From Alphaproteobacteria bacterium (GTDB taxonomy: Bacteria; Pseudomonadota; Alphaproteobacteria; Caulobacterales; Caulobacteraceae), in contig JANYET010000046.1 in the NCBI GenBank assembly GCA_025359785.1, forward strand, positions 1 to 64,000: DNA of 64,000 nt, given 5' to 3'. Numbering within the stretch: the first letter of the stretch is position 1; each line of letters starts with the position of its first letter. Below the pieces are notes generated by a model that made no database searches, was not told the origin of the DNA, and worked only from the letters and a program-made list of their open reading frames with translations. A program made the position numbers and the translations under genes. This document shows, piece by piece, positions 39,645 to 50,847 of the stretch.

Positions 39645-41063
39645 ATGTTCCGCGCCCGTCGAGCCCGAATCGTCGCGACCCTTGGACCCGCCAGCCGCGG
39701 CATCGACAGGATTCGCGACCTGGCGGTGGCCGGGGCCGATGTCTTCCGCGCCAATTTCAGCCACGGGTCGCACGACGACCATGCCCGGGCGATCGACGAT
39801 GTACGCAAGGTCGAGGCGCTGGTTGGCCGGCCGATCGCGGTGCTCGCTGACCTGCAGGGGCCGAAACTGCGCCTGGGCGAATTCGCCGACGGCATGATCC
39901 GGCTGAAGGCCGGCCAGCCTCTGCGGCTCGACCTGAAGTCCAAGGCCGGCGACGCCGAGCGGATCGGTGTGCCGCATCCGGAGATCTTCGCGGCGCTGCG
40001 CACCGGCGCGCTGGTGCTGCTCGATGACGGCAAGGTGCGCCTGCGGGTTCTCAAGCACGGCCCGGACTTCGCCGAGACGGTGGTCGAGGCCGGCGAGATG
40101 CTGTCGGACCACAAGGGTCTGAACCTGCCCGGCCTGGCGATCCCGATCCCGGCGCTGACCGACAAGGACCGCAAGGACCTGGCCTTCGCCCTGGATCAGG
40201 GCGTCGACTGGGTGGCGCTTTCCTTCGTCCAGCGGGCCTCGGACATGGCCGAGCTGCGCAGCCTGGTGCAGGGCCGCGCCAATGTGCTGGCCAAGATCGA
40301 GAAGCCCTCGGCCCTGGAGGCGCTCGACGAAATCCTCGATCTGTCGCAGGCGATCATGGTGGCGCGTGGCGACCTGGGTGTCGAACTGGCGCCGGAGGAA
40401 GTGCCGGTGGTCCAGAAACAGCTGGTCCGCGCCGCCCGCCTGCGCGGCATCCCGGTGGTCGTGGCGACCCAGATGCTGGAGTCCATGACCCATTCGCCGA
40501 CGCCGACGCGCGCCGAGGCCTCGGACGTGGCCGGCGCGGTCTATGAGGGCGCCGATGCGCTGATGCTTTCCGCCGAAAGCGCGGCCGGCGACTATCCGGT
40601 CGAGGCCGTGGCGATCATGGACCGGATCATCACCCGCGTGGAGCAGGACCCGCGCTGGCCGGAACTGATGCGCGCCGAATATCCGGTGGAGGACGCCGAC
40701 GCCGACGCCCTGGTGGCCGCCGCGCGCAAGGCCGCGGACGCCGCCTCCACCGCCTGCCTGGCCGCCTTCACCACCACCGGCCAGACCTCGCTCAGGCTGG
40801 CCCGCGAGCGGCCATTGCAGCCGACGCTGGCGCTCACCCCTAGTCTCAACACCGCCCGGAAGCTGGCCCTGCTCTGGGGCGTGGAGCCCCGCGTGGTGCC
40901 GGAACTGTTCGATCCGGAAGACCTCGCCCGCGTCGCCATCGAACAGGCGGTGCTGGCCGGCCTCGCCGGACCTGGCCAGCGTATCCTGATCCTGGCCGGC
41001 CTGCCCATGGGTTCCCCCGGCGCCGCCAATATCCTGCGCATCGCCCACGCCCCGCTGCGTTGA
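39645..41063 (+). CDS. pyk: Pyruvate kinase
   Basis: Pyruvate kinase transfers phosphate from PEP to ADP, giving pyruvate. The 472-residue product has RRARIVATLGPASRG at the N-terminus, VLADLQGPKLRLG and the metal/substrate segment AKIEKPSALEALDEI, with MVARGDLGVELAPEEVPVVQ following. The ATG at 39645 is preferred over a TTG two codons before. The C-terminal domain is complete. pgl follows after 12 bases, so pyk leads the Entner-Doudoroff operon here. Confidence 0.94.
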   Translation: MFRARRARIVATLGPASRGIDRIRDLAVAGADVFRANFSHGSHDDHARAIDDVRKVEALVGRPIAVLADLQGPKLRLGEFADGMIRLKAGQPLRLDLKSKAGDAERIGVPHPEIFAALRTGALVLLDDGKVRLRVLKHGPDFAETVVEAGEMLSDHKGLNLPGLAIPIPALTDKDRKDLAFALDQGVDWVALSFVQRASDMAELRSLVQGRANVLAKIEKPSALEALDEILDLSQAIMVARGDLGVELAPEEVPVVQKQLVRAARLRGIPVVVATQMLESMTHSPTPTRAEASDVAGAVYEGADALMLSAESAAGDYPVEAVAIMDRIITRVEQDPRWPELMRAEYPVEDADADALVAAARKAADAASTACLAAFTTTGQTSLRLARERPLQPTLALTPSLNTARKLALLWGVEPRVVPELFDPEDLARVAIEQAVLAGLAGPGQRILILAGLPMGSPGAANILRIAHAPLR

Positions 41064-41075
41064 AGGCAGGCGGGC

Positions 41076-41747
41076 ATGATCGAAGTTTTCTCAACGTCGG
41101 AAGACCTGGCCGACGCTGCGGCCGGCGCGATCGAGGCGGCGCTGGAAGGCGCGCTTGACGCCCGTGGTCGGGCTTGCCTGGTGGCCACCGGCGGCCGTTC
41201 GCCCGGCCCGGTCTACGACCGCCTGGCCCGCGCCGACCTCGATTGGGCTCACGTCGCCGTCACCCTCTCCGACGAGCGCCATGTGGACGCGAACTCTCCC
41301 AATTCCAATGCGCGCCTGCTGCGCGAGCGGCTGTTCGTCGGGAACGCCGCCCAGGCGCAGTATCTGCCGCTGACCGACTACGCCGAGCGCGTGCTGCGCA
41401 AGCTGTTGCCGTTCGACGCGGTGATCCTGGGCATGGGCGAGGACGGCCACATCGCCTCGCTGATTCCCGGCAGCCCGGTCATGGCCCACGCCATGGACCC
41501 TGACGGCGGGGCGCTGACCGCCGAGTCGCCCCAGGGTTTCGGCTCGCCGCCCGTGCCGCGGATCACGCTGACCCTCTCGGCGTTGTTACAAAGCCGCGCC
41601 ATCTTCCTCTTGATCGCCGGGGAGGCTAAGCGGCAGGTGATCTTGGCCGCCGCCGAACCTGGACCTGGCCCCGGGGCGGACTATCCGGTGCGGGCGATCC
41701 TTAACCAGGATCGTGTACCCGTCCGCATCCTCTGGACGGCCAACTGA
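41076..41747 (+). CDS. pgl: 6-phosphogluconolactonase
   Basis: Pgl hydrolyses 6-phosphogluconolactone to 6-phosphogluconate. The 223-residue protein has the DevB-type motifs VATGGRSPGPVYDRLARADL, LSDERHVDANSPNSN and LGMGEDGHIASLIPG, the last two forming the active site. It lies between pyk and edd on the same strand, in pathway order after the zwf step. Confidence 0.93.
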   Translation: MIEVFSTSEDLADAAAGAIEAALEGALDARGRACLVATGGRSPGPVYDRLARADLDWAHVAVTLSDERHVDANSPNSNARLLRERLFVGNAAQAQYLPLTDYAERVLRKLLPFDAVILGMGEDGHIASLIPGSPVMAHAMDPDGGALTAESPQGFGSPPVPRITLTLSALLQSRAIFLLIAGEAKRQVILAAAEPGPGPGADYPVRAILNQDRVPVRILWTAN

Positions 41748-41774
41748 GCAAGGCCAATGAAGCAAGGGTTAGCC

Positions 41775-43585
<1,811 letters not shown>

Positions 43586-43586
<1 letters not shown>

Positions 43587-44554
43587 TGAAGCCCCAATAT
43601 ACCGGCCTGGTCGGCGACGTGGGCGGCACCAACGTCCGCTTCGGCCTGATCGACGGCGAGGGTCGCGTGCGCAACCTGCACGTCTATCCCGCCGCCAACT
43701 ACGGCTCGCTGGGCGATGTCATCGCCGACTATCTGGAACGCACGATCGGCCGCAAGCGCGTGCCCCGCGCGGTGATCGCTGTTGCCGGTCCGGTGCTCGA
43801 CGGCGAGATCGAGTTCACCAACCTTGAGTGGCAGGTCTCCGAGGGCGAGCTGCTGGCGCAGTTCGAGTTCGAGGCGGTGCGGCTGATCAACGACTTCGCG
43901 GCCCAGGCGCTCGCCTGCCCGCTGCTCAATGGCGAAAATCTCAAGGTCCTCGGCCCGGCCCTGCGCGGCGCTGCCGAGGCCCCGATGGTGGTGCTGGGCG
44001 CCGGCACCGGCTTTGGCGTCGCGGGCCTGGCGCGTAGCGAGCGCGGCGACATGGCGGTTTCCACCGAGGGCGGTCACGCCGCCTTCGCGCCGTCCGACGA
44101 CGTGGAGGTCGCGGTCTGGAGCCAGCTGCGCGCCCGCCACGGCCGGGTCTCCATCGAACGCCTGCTGTCAGGCCGCGGCCTCTTCGAAATCTACGGCGTG
44201 CTGGCGCGCCTCAGGCAGGTTGAACCCACCCTGGTGGACGAGAAGGCGGTCTATGAGGCCGCCGCCAAGGGCGACGCGCTGGCGGCCGAAACCCTGGACC
44301 GCTTCTGCGGCATCCTGGGCTCGGTGGCCGGCGACCTGGCGCTCAGCTTCGGCGCGCGCGGCGGGGTGTTCGTTTCTGGCGGCATCGCGCCCAAGATGGC
44401 CGACCGCCTGGCCTCCGGCGCCTTCCGCGCCCGCTTCGAGGACAAGGGCCGGCTCGGGCCCTACATGAAGGATATCCCCACCTCCTTGGTGCTGCATCCC
44501 TATCCGGCGTTGATCGGCGCCGCGCGGGAACTGGAGATGATGGAACGTCTATGA
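43586..44554 (+). CDS. glk: Glucokinase
   Basis: Glk phosphorylates glucose with ATP and feeds zwf. It is of the bacterial glucokinase (Glk) type. The protein has [15 protein letters not shown] (phosphate motif) near the N-terminus, [27 protein letters not shown] and [11 protein letters not shown], with 322 residues. It starts at TGATG over the edd stop and ends in ATGA with eda, so translation of the operon is coupled. Confidence 0.94.
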
Positions 44555-45207
44555 CCGCCCCTTCGCTGACCGATTCTTCCATGACTACCGACCGGATCAT
44601 GCGGCTCGCGCCGGTCATTCCGGTGCTGGTGATCGAGGATCTTGCCCATGCTGTTCCGCTCGGCCGGGCCCTCGTCGCCGGCGGCCTGCCGGTGCTGGAG
44701 ATCACGCTGCGGACCCCGGTCGCCATGGACTGCATCGAGCGCATGGCCGGCGAGATCGAGGGCGCCGTGGTGGGCGCGGGCACGGTGCTGACGCCGGCCA
44801 TGCGCCGGGCGGTCGCCGCGGTCGGCGGCCGGTTCTGCGTCAGCCCCGGCCTGATCGAGGGCGAGGGCGACGAGGGTGCGGTCCCGCTGCTGCCGGGCAT
44901 CGCGACGGCCACCGAGCTGATGGCGGGACTGGCCGCCGGCTTCACCCGCTTCAAGCTGTTTCCGGCCAATGTGGTGGGCGGCGTCGAGGCGCTGAAAGCC
45001 TTCGCGAGCCCTTTCAGCCAAGCGAAATTCTGTCCCACCGGCGGCGTCAACGCCGCCAACGCCGCCGACTATCTGGCGCTCTCCAACGTGATCTGCGTCG
45101 GCGGCAGCTGGGTCGCGCCCTCCGACGCTGTCCGCGCCGGCGACTGGGCCCGCATCACCGACCTGGCCCGCGCCGCGGCTGGCCTGGCGCGCGGCCCGAC
45201 CGGATAG
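44551..45207 (+). CDS. eda: KDPG aldolase (2-dehydro-3-deoxy-phosphogluconate aldolase)
   Basis: Eda splits KDPG into pyruvate and glyceraldehyde-3-phosphate. VLEITLRTP carries the catalytic glutamate region, [12 protein letters not shown] the turn, and the Schiff-base lysine lies in [28 protein letters not shown] binds phosphate. The ATG at 44551 overlaps the glk stop. ATG 44581 gives a form closer to some homologues, so the first ten residues are less certain. It is the last gene of the pyk-pgl-edd-glk-eda set. Confidence 0.94.
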   Translation: MTAPSLTDSSMTTDRIMRLAPVIPVLVIEDLAHAVPLGRALVAGGLPVLEITLRTPVAMDCIERMAGEIEGAVVGAGTVLTPAMRRAVAAVGGRFCVSPGLIEGEGDEGAVPLLPGIATATELMAGLAAGFTRFKLFPANVVGGVEALKAFASPFSQAKFCPTGGVNAANAADYLALSNVICVGGSWVAPSDAVRAGDWARITDLARAAAGLARGPTG

Positions 45208-45298
45208 AGTCTGCCGCTCCTGCGACGCGGCGCGCGGTAGGGCGGCTTCAGCCCCCCTGGAAATTGCCAGCCTGACGCGCGGGTCGACCGAGGCTGAG

Positions 45299-46042
45299 CT
45301 AGCTCTTGACCGAAGGGCACCGCGGTCGGGCGGCCGGCATGGCCCGCGCGCTGAGCTTTTCCCGGTGGGCGGCATAGGCCTCCGCGTACAAGCTCTCGTA
45401 GTAGCGCTGCGAGCGGAACATCGACACGAGGTAGAGGCCGCAGAGGATCAGGTTCGCCCCGACAATCGGCCATTGCAGCGGCACGCCGGCGTATTTGTCG
45501 GCCATCGCCAGGCCGAAGGGCACGATCCCGAGCAGGGTGATGATCCAGAGGCTTTTGCGTCGGCGCAGGCCGCGCGCCGCGAAGCCGGCGTAGAGCGGCT
45601 GCAACGCCGGCTCCACATGGTCGGCGATGCCGTCGCCAAAGGTCGCGGTCAGGACGACGCCGACCGCGACCACCAGCAGATGCGTATAGCGCCATCCGTC
45701 CGCTCCACCGGTCAGCGGACCGAGGAGCGCGAACGCCATCATCGACAGCAGGCCGCCCATCGCCACCATCGGCACCGCCCGCAGGATGGGCCGCGCTTCG
45801 ATCAACGCGCGGCGGATCAGGCCGTCGAGCACCATCAGCGAGGCGATCACCCCGAACAGCCATCCCGTCAGCCGAACCGGCAGGGCGTCCTGCGTGCGCA
45901 TGATCTCGGTGAAGGTCACCGCCGCGGTCGCGAACACGCCACCCATGATCAGGCCCGCCGTCTGGCTGACCCCGATCGTGCTGAAGTCCCGCATCCGGGC
46001 CAGCATGACCTCGGTGGTCATCAGGCTGGGCTGGTCGTCCAT
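45299..46042 (-). CDS. Polytopic membrane protein of unknown function
   Basis: The 247-residue protein has about six membrane segments (for example TAGLIMGGVFATAAVTF, VRLTGWLFGVIASLMVLDGL, MVAMGGLLSMMAFALLG and WIITLLGIVPFGLAMAD). The C-terminus is soluble and basic. GAGGGAG stands 7 bases before the ATG at 46042 on the minus strand. I do not recognise the family. It starts 19 bases after the MFS transporter stop, so they may be co-expressed. The 91 bases between eda and its stop show nothing. Confidence 0.6.
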   Translation of the reverse strand: MDDQPSLMTTEVMLARMRDFSTIGVSQTAGLIMGGVFATAAVTFTEIMRTQDALPVRLTGWLFGVIASLMVLDGLIRRALIEARPILRAVPMVAMGGLLSMMAFALLGPLTGGADGWRYTHLLVVAVGVVLTATFGDGIADHVEPALQPLYAGFAARGLRRRKSLWIITLLGIVPFGLAMADKYAGVPLQWPIVGANLILCGLYLVSMFRSQRYYESLYAEAYAAHREKLSARAMPAARPRCPSVKS

Positions 46043-46061
46043 CGCGTGCTCCCTCGGCCCG

Positions 46062-47339
46062 CTACGCGCGGGCGGCGGTTTTCGGCCAGGCCAGCGGCTC
46101 GATCTTCCGCACCACGACACACCAGCTGAAGATGCCGGCGACGGAGACCGCGGCGGCCACGGCGAAGGCCGAGCTGAAACTGCCCGTGGCGTCGACGATC
46201 CAACCGGTGATCAGGGGGCAGACGATGCCGGCGAAATTGCCGATGAAGTTCTGGAAGCCCATCCATTTGCCCGCGGCGTGCGGGCCGGCCAGGGTCTGGC
46301 CGTTGGCGAAGTTGCTGGCGCCGATGAAACCGAAGCCGAAGCCGGCCACGAACAGGCCGGCGACCGCCAGCTGGGCGTCGCCCAGCGCGGTGGCGATAAA
46401 ACTGGCCGCGACAATCAGGAAGCCGGTGGCGATGAAGCCCTTGCGCACCAGGGTGACGGATCGGCCGGCGGCGATCAGCCGGTCGTTGACCCACCCCAGC
46501 ACGATGCCGCTGGCGGCGTTGATCAGGTAGATTTCTCCCCCGACGATCGCCATGTGCGACATCGAAAAGCCGCGCGCCTTGACCAGGTACAGCGGCATCC
46601 AGCTGATCAGGAAATAGAAGGCGTAGTTCAGGCAGAAATGGCCGAAGCCGGCGCCCCAGGCCTCGCGCCGGACGATGATCGCGGCGAAGGACGGCGCCTG
46701 CGGGTCGCCCGCGTCGGCGACGCTCTCGGCCGCCCGGGATGCCGGCGACCGCCGGGTGGCCACGAACCAGGGGACCAGCCACAACAGCGACGCCAGGCCG
46801 AACATCAGGAAGGTCGGCCGCCAGCCGACCTTGGCCATCACCAGTCCCCCGAAGAACACCCCAAAGGCGGGCCCCAGGGTGGTGCCCAGCAGCACCATGG
46901 CGTTGGCGCCGCCCATCCGGTGAGCCGGCAGATGCTTGCCGATCAGCTTCGAGCTGCAGGGAAAGGCCGCGCTCTCCCCAAGCCCTAGCAGGACGCGCAG
47001 AAGCAGCAGGGCGGTGAAGCCGGTGACCAGCCCCGTGGCTGCGGTGGCCAGCGACCACATCGCCAGGCCTATCGCCAGCACCCGATAGGGATGGAAGCGC
47101 TCGCTCAGCCAGCCGGCCAGAAGCTGACAGGGGGTGTAGGTCCAGAAGAACGCCGAGGTCAGGAGGCCAAAGGCGCTGGCCGAGAGGTGCAGCTGGTCCT
47201 TGATCAGTGGCGCGGCGGTGGCGAGGTTTCCGCGATCGACGTAGTTGATGAACACCGACAGGGCCAACAGCGGCACGATCGCCGCCCCCATGCCGGCGCG
47301 CGCCGGCGCGCCCCCGATCGCCGCAGTTCCTACCGTCAT
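46062..47339 (-). CDS. MFS transporter, anion:cation symporter type
   Basis: The 425-residue protein has twelve predicted membrane helices and the MFS loop motif as GWLSERFHPYRVL after helix 2. The N-terminal FINYVDRGNLATAAPLIKDQ is characteristic of the ACS family, which takes up organic acids such as hexuronates, galactonate or phthalate. The substrate is unknown, though the neighbouring Entner-Doudoroff genes would suit a sugar-acid import. It is divergent from the LuxR gene by 302 bases. Confidence 0.85.
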   Translation of the reverse strand: MTVGTAAIGGAPARAGMGAAIVPLLALSVFINYVDRGNLATAAPLIKDQLHLSASAFGLLTSAFFWTYTPCQLLAGWLSERFHPYRVLAIGLAMWSLATAATGLVTGFTALLLLRVLLGLGESAAFPCSSKLIGKHLPAHRMGGANAMVLLGTTLGPAFGVFFGGLVMAKVGWRPTFLMFGLASLLWLVPWFVATRRSPASRAAESVADAGDPQAPSFAAIIVRREAWGAGFGHFCLNYAFYFLISWMPLYLVKARGFSMSHMAIVGGEIYLINAASGIVLGWVNDRLIAAGRSVTLVRKGFIATGFLIVAASFIATALGDAQLAVAGLFVAGFGFGFIGASNFANGQTLAGPHAAGKWMGFQNFIGNFAGIVCPLITGWIVDATGSFSSAFAVAAAVSVAGIFSWCVVVRKIEPLAWPKTAARA

Positions 47340-47641
47340 GTTCGTGCCCGCCCCGACTTCTTCAGGAGGCTAGCGGTTTCTATCGGACCCGCCAGCGCCA
47401 ACTGGCGACGTCCTGCAAGCCGTCAGCGGCCAGCGAAGCTCGCGACTTGGCGCTCCCCCATGGCGGGTGTCGCCGACGCCGGCGCCACGGCGCCCAAAAA
47501 GACCGCCGACGGGCTGGCCGGGGCCTGGGTCGACCGAGGCCAGGCGCCGGGTTTTCAGGCGCCGATTCGCGCGAGGAGCGTCTTCGCTTCCCATTGAGTT
47601 TGCAGCGTGTTTAGCTCTCCCTCTGGCGATGGAGCGCGGGC
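47340..47641. other. Intergenic region between divergent MFS and LuxR-type genes
   Basis: These 302 bases hold no gene I can support. A 45-codon plus-strand frame from ATG 47461 has no family or ribosome-site evidence. The GATGGAG sequence at 47628-47634 is the ribosome site of the LuxR gene. No promoter or operator stands out. Confidence 0.5.
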
Positions 47642-48769
47642 TTGGACGGGAACGACAGCGGCTTTCTGGACCTGCTCTACAACGCCGCGGTCGAGCCTAA
47701 GCTCTGGGTGCCGGTGATGGAGCAGCTCGCCGACATGATGGGCGGAAACAGCGCTTGGCTGTCGCGGCTGAGCGTCGCTGACGGAACCGGGTCCGGCGTC
47801 CTCGCCCGCGTCGATCCGGCCTACCCCGCGCGCTACCAGGCCTATTACGCGGGGCTCAATCCGTTCTCGAACGCGCCCGACCCGCGCGCCTACATGCGAA
47901 CCTGGAAGCCCCGGATCACCACGGACGATCAGTGGCTGCCCAAGGCTGATCTCATGGGCGGCGAGTACTACAACGACTTCCTGGCCCCGCAGGACGCCCA
48001 CTCTTTCGCGATGATCCGCCTCGCCGCCCAGGACCTCGACGTCTGCGCCATCACGGTCAATCGTGGCGCGAAGCACGGGGCGTTTGACGCCGCTCAGCTG
48101 GGGCGCGCTGAGCGGCTGCATCCGCATCTGATCCGCGCCTTCAAGCTGACCGAGGCCTTCGCCATGGCCGGGGTGACCAGCGACGGCATGGCCGCGGCGC
48201 TCGATCAGGCGCCGTTCGCGATCTTCCTGATCGACGACAGCGGCCGGTTGCGGCGGACCAATCGCGGCGCAGATCGGCTGATCGCGGGTCGCCAGGGCCT
48301 CTGCGCGTCAGGGGGCCGGTTGAGCGCCGTGCGCGCCGAGGCTGGGCGCGAGCTTGACGCCCTGATCGCCCGGGCCGCGTCGCGCGACGCAGCCGTGCGC
48401 ACGGGCGGTTCGATGGTGCTGCGCTCGGCCACCGGCGGTCGGCTGTCAGTCACCGTGGCGCCCATCCACAGCGAGCAGGTCGCGGTCTTCGATCATCGTC
48501 CGTCGGTGATGGTCTGTGTCACCGATCCGGACCTGAGCGCGACCATTTCGGAGGACCGGGCCCGCAGCCTGTTCGGCCTGACGCCGGCTGAAGCCCGCGT
48601 GGCCATGGCCCTGATGGGTGGCGGGACCGCGCGCCACGTCGCCGAGGGGCTCGGCGTCAGCCTCCACACCGTCCGCCACCATCTCCAGAGCATCTTCGAA
48701 AAGACCGGCGCGGCGCGGCAGTCCGAGCTGCTCACCCTGCTCACCCGCGCCGCCGGCCCGCTGAACTAG
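47642..48769 (+). CDS. LuxR-type helix-turn-helix regulator with long sensory region
   Basis: The 375-residue protein starts at TTG 47642 with GGAG (47631-47634) 7 bases before. The last 65 residues are a LuxR HTH (LTPAEARVAMALMGGGTARH, then GVSLHTVRHHLQSIFEKTGA). The first 300 residues include a PAS-like segment (DQAPFAIFLIDDSGRLRRTN). No receiver aspartate pattern is present, so it is not a classical response regulator. It may control the MFS gene or the acyl-CoA cluster beside it. Confidence 0.83.
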   Translation: MDGNDSGFLDLLYNAAVEPKLWVPVMEQLADMMGGNSAWLSRLSVADGTGSGVLARVDPAYPARYQAYYAGLNPFSNAPDPRAYMRTWKPRITTDDQWLPKADLMGGEYYNDFLAPQDAHSFAMIRLAAQDLDVCAITVNRGAKHGAFDAAQLGRAERLHPHLIRAFKLTEAFAMAGVTSDGMAAALDQAPFAIFLIDDSGRLRRTNRGADRLIAGRQGLCASGGRLSAVRAEAGRELDALIARAASRDAAVRTGGSMVLRSATGGRLSVTVAPIHSEQVAVFDHRPSVMVCVTDPDLSATISEDRARSLFGLTPAEARVAMALMGGGTARHVAEGLGVSLHTVRHHLQSIFEKTGAARQSELLTLLTRAAGPLN

Positions 48770-48776
48770 CGGCCCC

Positions 48777-48820
48777 CCGACCTACCGCCTCCCGACCTAT
48801 CGCCCCCCCGACCTATCGCC
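48777..48820. repeat. Three tandem 13-bp units at the end of the hydratase gene
   Basis: CCGACCTACCGCC (48777-48789), CCGACCTATCGCC (48792-48804) and CCGACCTATCGCC (48808-48820) repeat every 15-16 bases. The third copy contains the stop codon of the convergent enoyl-CoA hydratase gene. It looks like a slippage-prone array. Confidence 0.75.
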
Positions 48821-49589
48821 CCTGGAAGTTCCCGACGCGGCGCTCGGAGACCGACAGCACGCCTTCCCGGTAGTCCTCGGTGTCGCGCAGCCAGCCCTGT
48901 TCGTGGGCCTCCTTGTCGGTCTGGGCGCGGACGGCGGCGGCCATGTCGCCGCGCAGGGTCTTGCGGGTCGAGACGATGGCCAGCGGGGCGTTCTCGGCGA
49001 TCTCGTGCGCGAGCCGCAGGGCCGCGGAGCGCAGGTCTTCCAGCGGCACGACCTCGTCCACCAGGCCCCAGGCCACGCCATCCTCGGCCTTCACCCGCCG
49101 GCCCGTCAGAAACATCAGCTCGGCCTTCGAGCGCCCGATCAGCCGGGGCAGGGTGTAGGTGAGCCCGAAGCCCGGGTGGAAGCCCAGCTTGACGAAGTTG
49201 GCCGCGAACTTCGCGTCTGGCGAGGCGATGCGGAAGTCGGCCACTACCGCCAGACCCAACCCCGCCCCGATTGCTCCGCCCTGCACGGCCGCCACGATCG
49301 GCTTCTGCACCGAGAACAGCCGGACAGCCTGGTCGTAGAGCGGGTTGACCGAGCCCAGCCCGCCGGCGCTTTCGCTGCGCACCAGGTCGGCCCCGGCGCA
49401 GAAGTTCTTGCCCTGCGCCTGCAGGACCGAGCAGCGAAGGCCGACCTCGGCGTCGATGGCGTCGAAGGCGTCGGCCAAGTCGCGCATCAGGTCCACGGAG
49501 ACGTGGTTGTGCGGCGGCTTGTCGATGGTCACGACCGCCACGTGTCCATCGACCGCGACGGCCACGTGATCCCCGAATTGCGTCTTCAT
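48813..49589 (-). CDS. Enoyl-CoA hydratase/isomerase family protein
   Basis: The 258-residue crotonase-fold protein would hydrate or isomerise an unsaturated acyl-CoA. Oxyanion-hole segments are KNFCAGADL and AAVQGGAIGAGLGLAVVADF; the later KLGFHPGFGLTYTLPRLIG is typical. The second catalytic glutamate of classical hydratases is replaced around HPGFG, so the reaction may differ (isomerase or hydrolase). It lies 13 bases after the acyl-CoA dehydrogenase on the same strand and shares its function in beta-oxidation. Confidence 0.88.
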   Translation of the reverse strand: MKTQFGDHVAVAVDGHVAVVTIDKPPHNHVSVDLMRDLADAFDAIDAEVGLRCSVLQAQGKNFCAGADLVRSESAGGLGSVNPLYDQAVRLFSVQKPIVAAVQGGAIGAGLGLAVVADFRIASPDAKFAANFVKLGFHPGFGLTYTLPRLIGRSKAELMFLTGRRVKAEDGVAWGLVDEVVPLEDLRSAALRLAHEIAENAPLAIVSTRKTLRGDMAAAVRAQTDKEAHEQGWLRDTEDYREGVLSVSERRVGNFQGR

Positions 49590-49602
49590 TGGCGTATCCC
49601 CG

Positions 49603-50769
49603 TTACTTTCTTGTGCCGAGCAGATTGCGGCCCACCACCCATTTGTGGACCTCGGTCGGGCCGTCGTAGATGCGCATGGTCCGAAGCTTGGCCTGCATCA
49701 GGCTGAGCGGCAGCTCCTTGGTCATGCCCATGGCGCCGAAGGCCTGCATCGCCCGGTCCACGGTTTCATAGGCCATTTCGGTGGCGTACCACTTGATCAT
49801 GCTGATCTCGTTGCGGACCTCGCGGCCCTGGTCGTACTTCCAGGCGCAGTCGTAGGTCATCAGCCGGGTGGCGTGGATCTTGGTCGCCGCCTCCGCCACC
49901 CAGAACTGGATCGCCTGACGCTCAGAGAGCGGGACCCCGAAGGTTTTCCGCTGCGGCGCGTATTCGATCATCATGTCCAGCGCCCGCTGCGCCATGCCCA
50001 CCGACCACGCCGCCATCTGGATGCGCCGGGTGCCGAGCCGGGTCTGCATCGGCGCAAAGCCGTTGCCTTCCTGGCCCAGTAGCTTCCAGCCCTCGACCCG
50101 GCAGTCCTCCAGCGCGATCTCATAGGTGTAGGCCCCGCCGATCATCGGGATGCGCCTCAGAACGTTGAAGCCGGGCGTGCCCTTGTCGACGAGGAAGGCG
50201 GTGATCCCGCCGCGGGCGCGCTTTTCGGTGTCGGTCACCGCCATCAGGATCGTGAAATCGGCGTGGTCGGCCCGGGAAATCCAGATTTTTCGGCCGTTGA
50301 TGATCCAGTCGTCGCCGTCGCGGACGGCGCGGGTCTGCATGCCCGCCGGGTCGGAGCCCGCGCCCGGCTCGGAGATGCCGATCGCCGAGACGGTCTTGCC
50401 CGCGACGTAGGGCGCCAGATAGGCCGCCCGCTGCCGCTCATCGACGGTCTGCATCAGCATCCGCAGGTTCGGGCTGTCCGGTGGCAGGGTGTAGGGCGTG
50501 ACGCAGCGGCCCATTTCCTCCTCGACGCCGACCATGGCGCACATCGGCAGGTCCGAGCCACCGACGTCCTCCGGGGCGTCCAGGCCGAACAGGCCCAGTT
50601 CGTGGGCCTTTTTGTCCAGCCGGGCGTGATCGACCTCGCCGATGCCCAGGCCCTTGCCGTCGGCCTCGCGGGCCATGACGGCGGCCTCCAGCGGCATCAG
50701 TTCGTCGCGGACGAAATTCGCCACCAGGTCCTTGAGCATCCGGTGCTCTTCGGCGATCTCGAAATCCAT
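49603..50769 (-). CDS. Acyl-CoA dehydrogenase
   Basis: The 388-residue flavoprotein oxidises an acyl-CoA to the enoyl-CoA. It has the N-terminal helical domain (MDFEIAEEHRMLKDLVANFV), the FAD loop AIGISEPGAGSDPAGMQT and WIINGRKIWISRADHAD, and the C-terminal RIYDGPTEVHKWVVGRNLL. The catalytic glutamate position differs from short-chain enzymes and resembles larger-substrate (ACAD10/11-like) dehydrogenases. The ATG at 50769 matches the family; the longer open frame lies over the divergent gene. It is co-transcribed with the hydratase. Confidence 0.9.
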   Translation of the reverse strand: MDFEIAEEHRMLKDLVANFVRDELMPLEAAVMAREADGKGLGIGEVDHARLDKKAHELGLFGLDAPEDVGGSDLPMCAMVGVEEEMGRCVTPYTLPPDSPNLRMLMQTVDERQRAAYLAPYVAGKTVSAIGISEPGAGSDPAGMQTRAVRDGDDWIINGRKIWISRADHADFTILMAVTDTEKRARGGITAFLVDKGTPGFNVLRRIPMIGGAYTYEIALEDCRVEGWKLLGQEGNGFAPMQTRLGTRRIQMAAWSVGMAQRALDMMIEYAPQRKTFGVPLSERQAIQFWVAEAATKIHATRLMTYDCAWKYDQGREVRNEISMIKWYATEMAYETVDRAMQAFGAMGMTKELPLSLMQAKLRTMRIYDGPTEVHKWVVGRNLLGTRK

Positions 50770-50847
50770 CTGGCCCTCCCGTCGCGATCCCGCGCGCGAT
50801 CTTGTATGGTGATCATAACGACCGGAAGCGGCGAGGGGAGTGCTACG

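Noticed and set aside
47461..47598. 45-codon plus-strand frame in the MFS-LuxR gap
   Set aside because: No ribosome site, no family resemblance and no conservation evidence.
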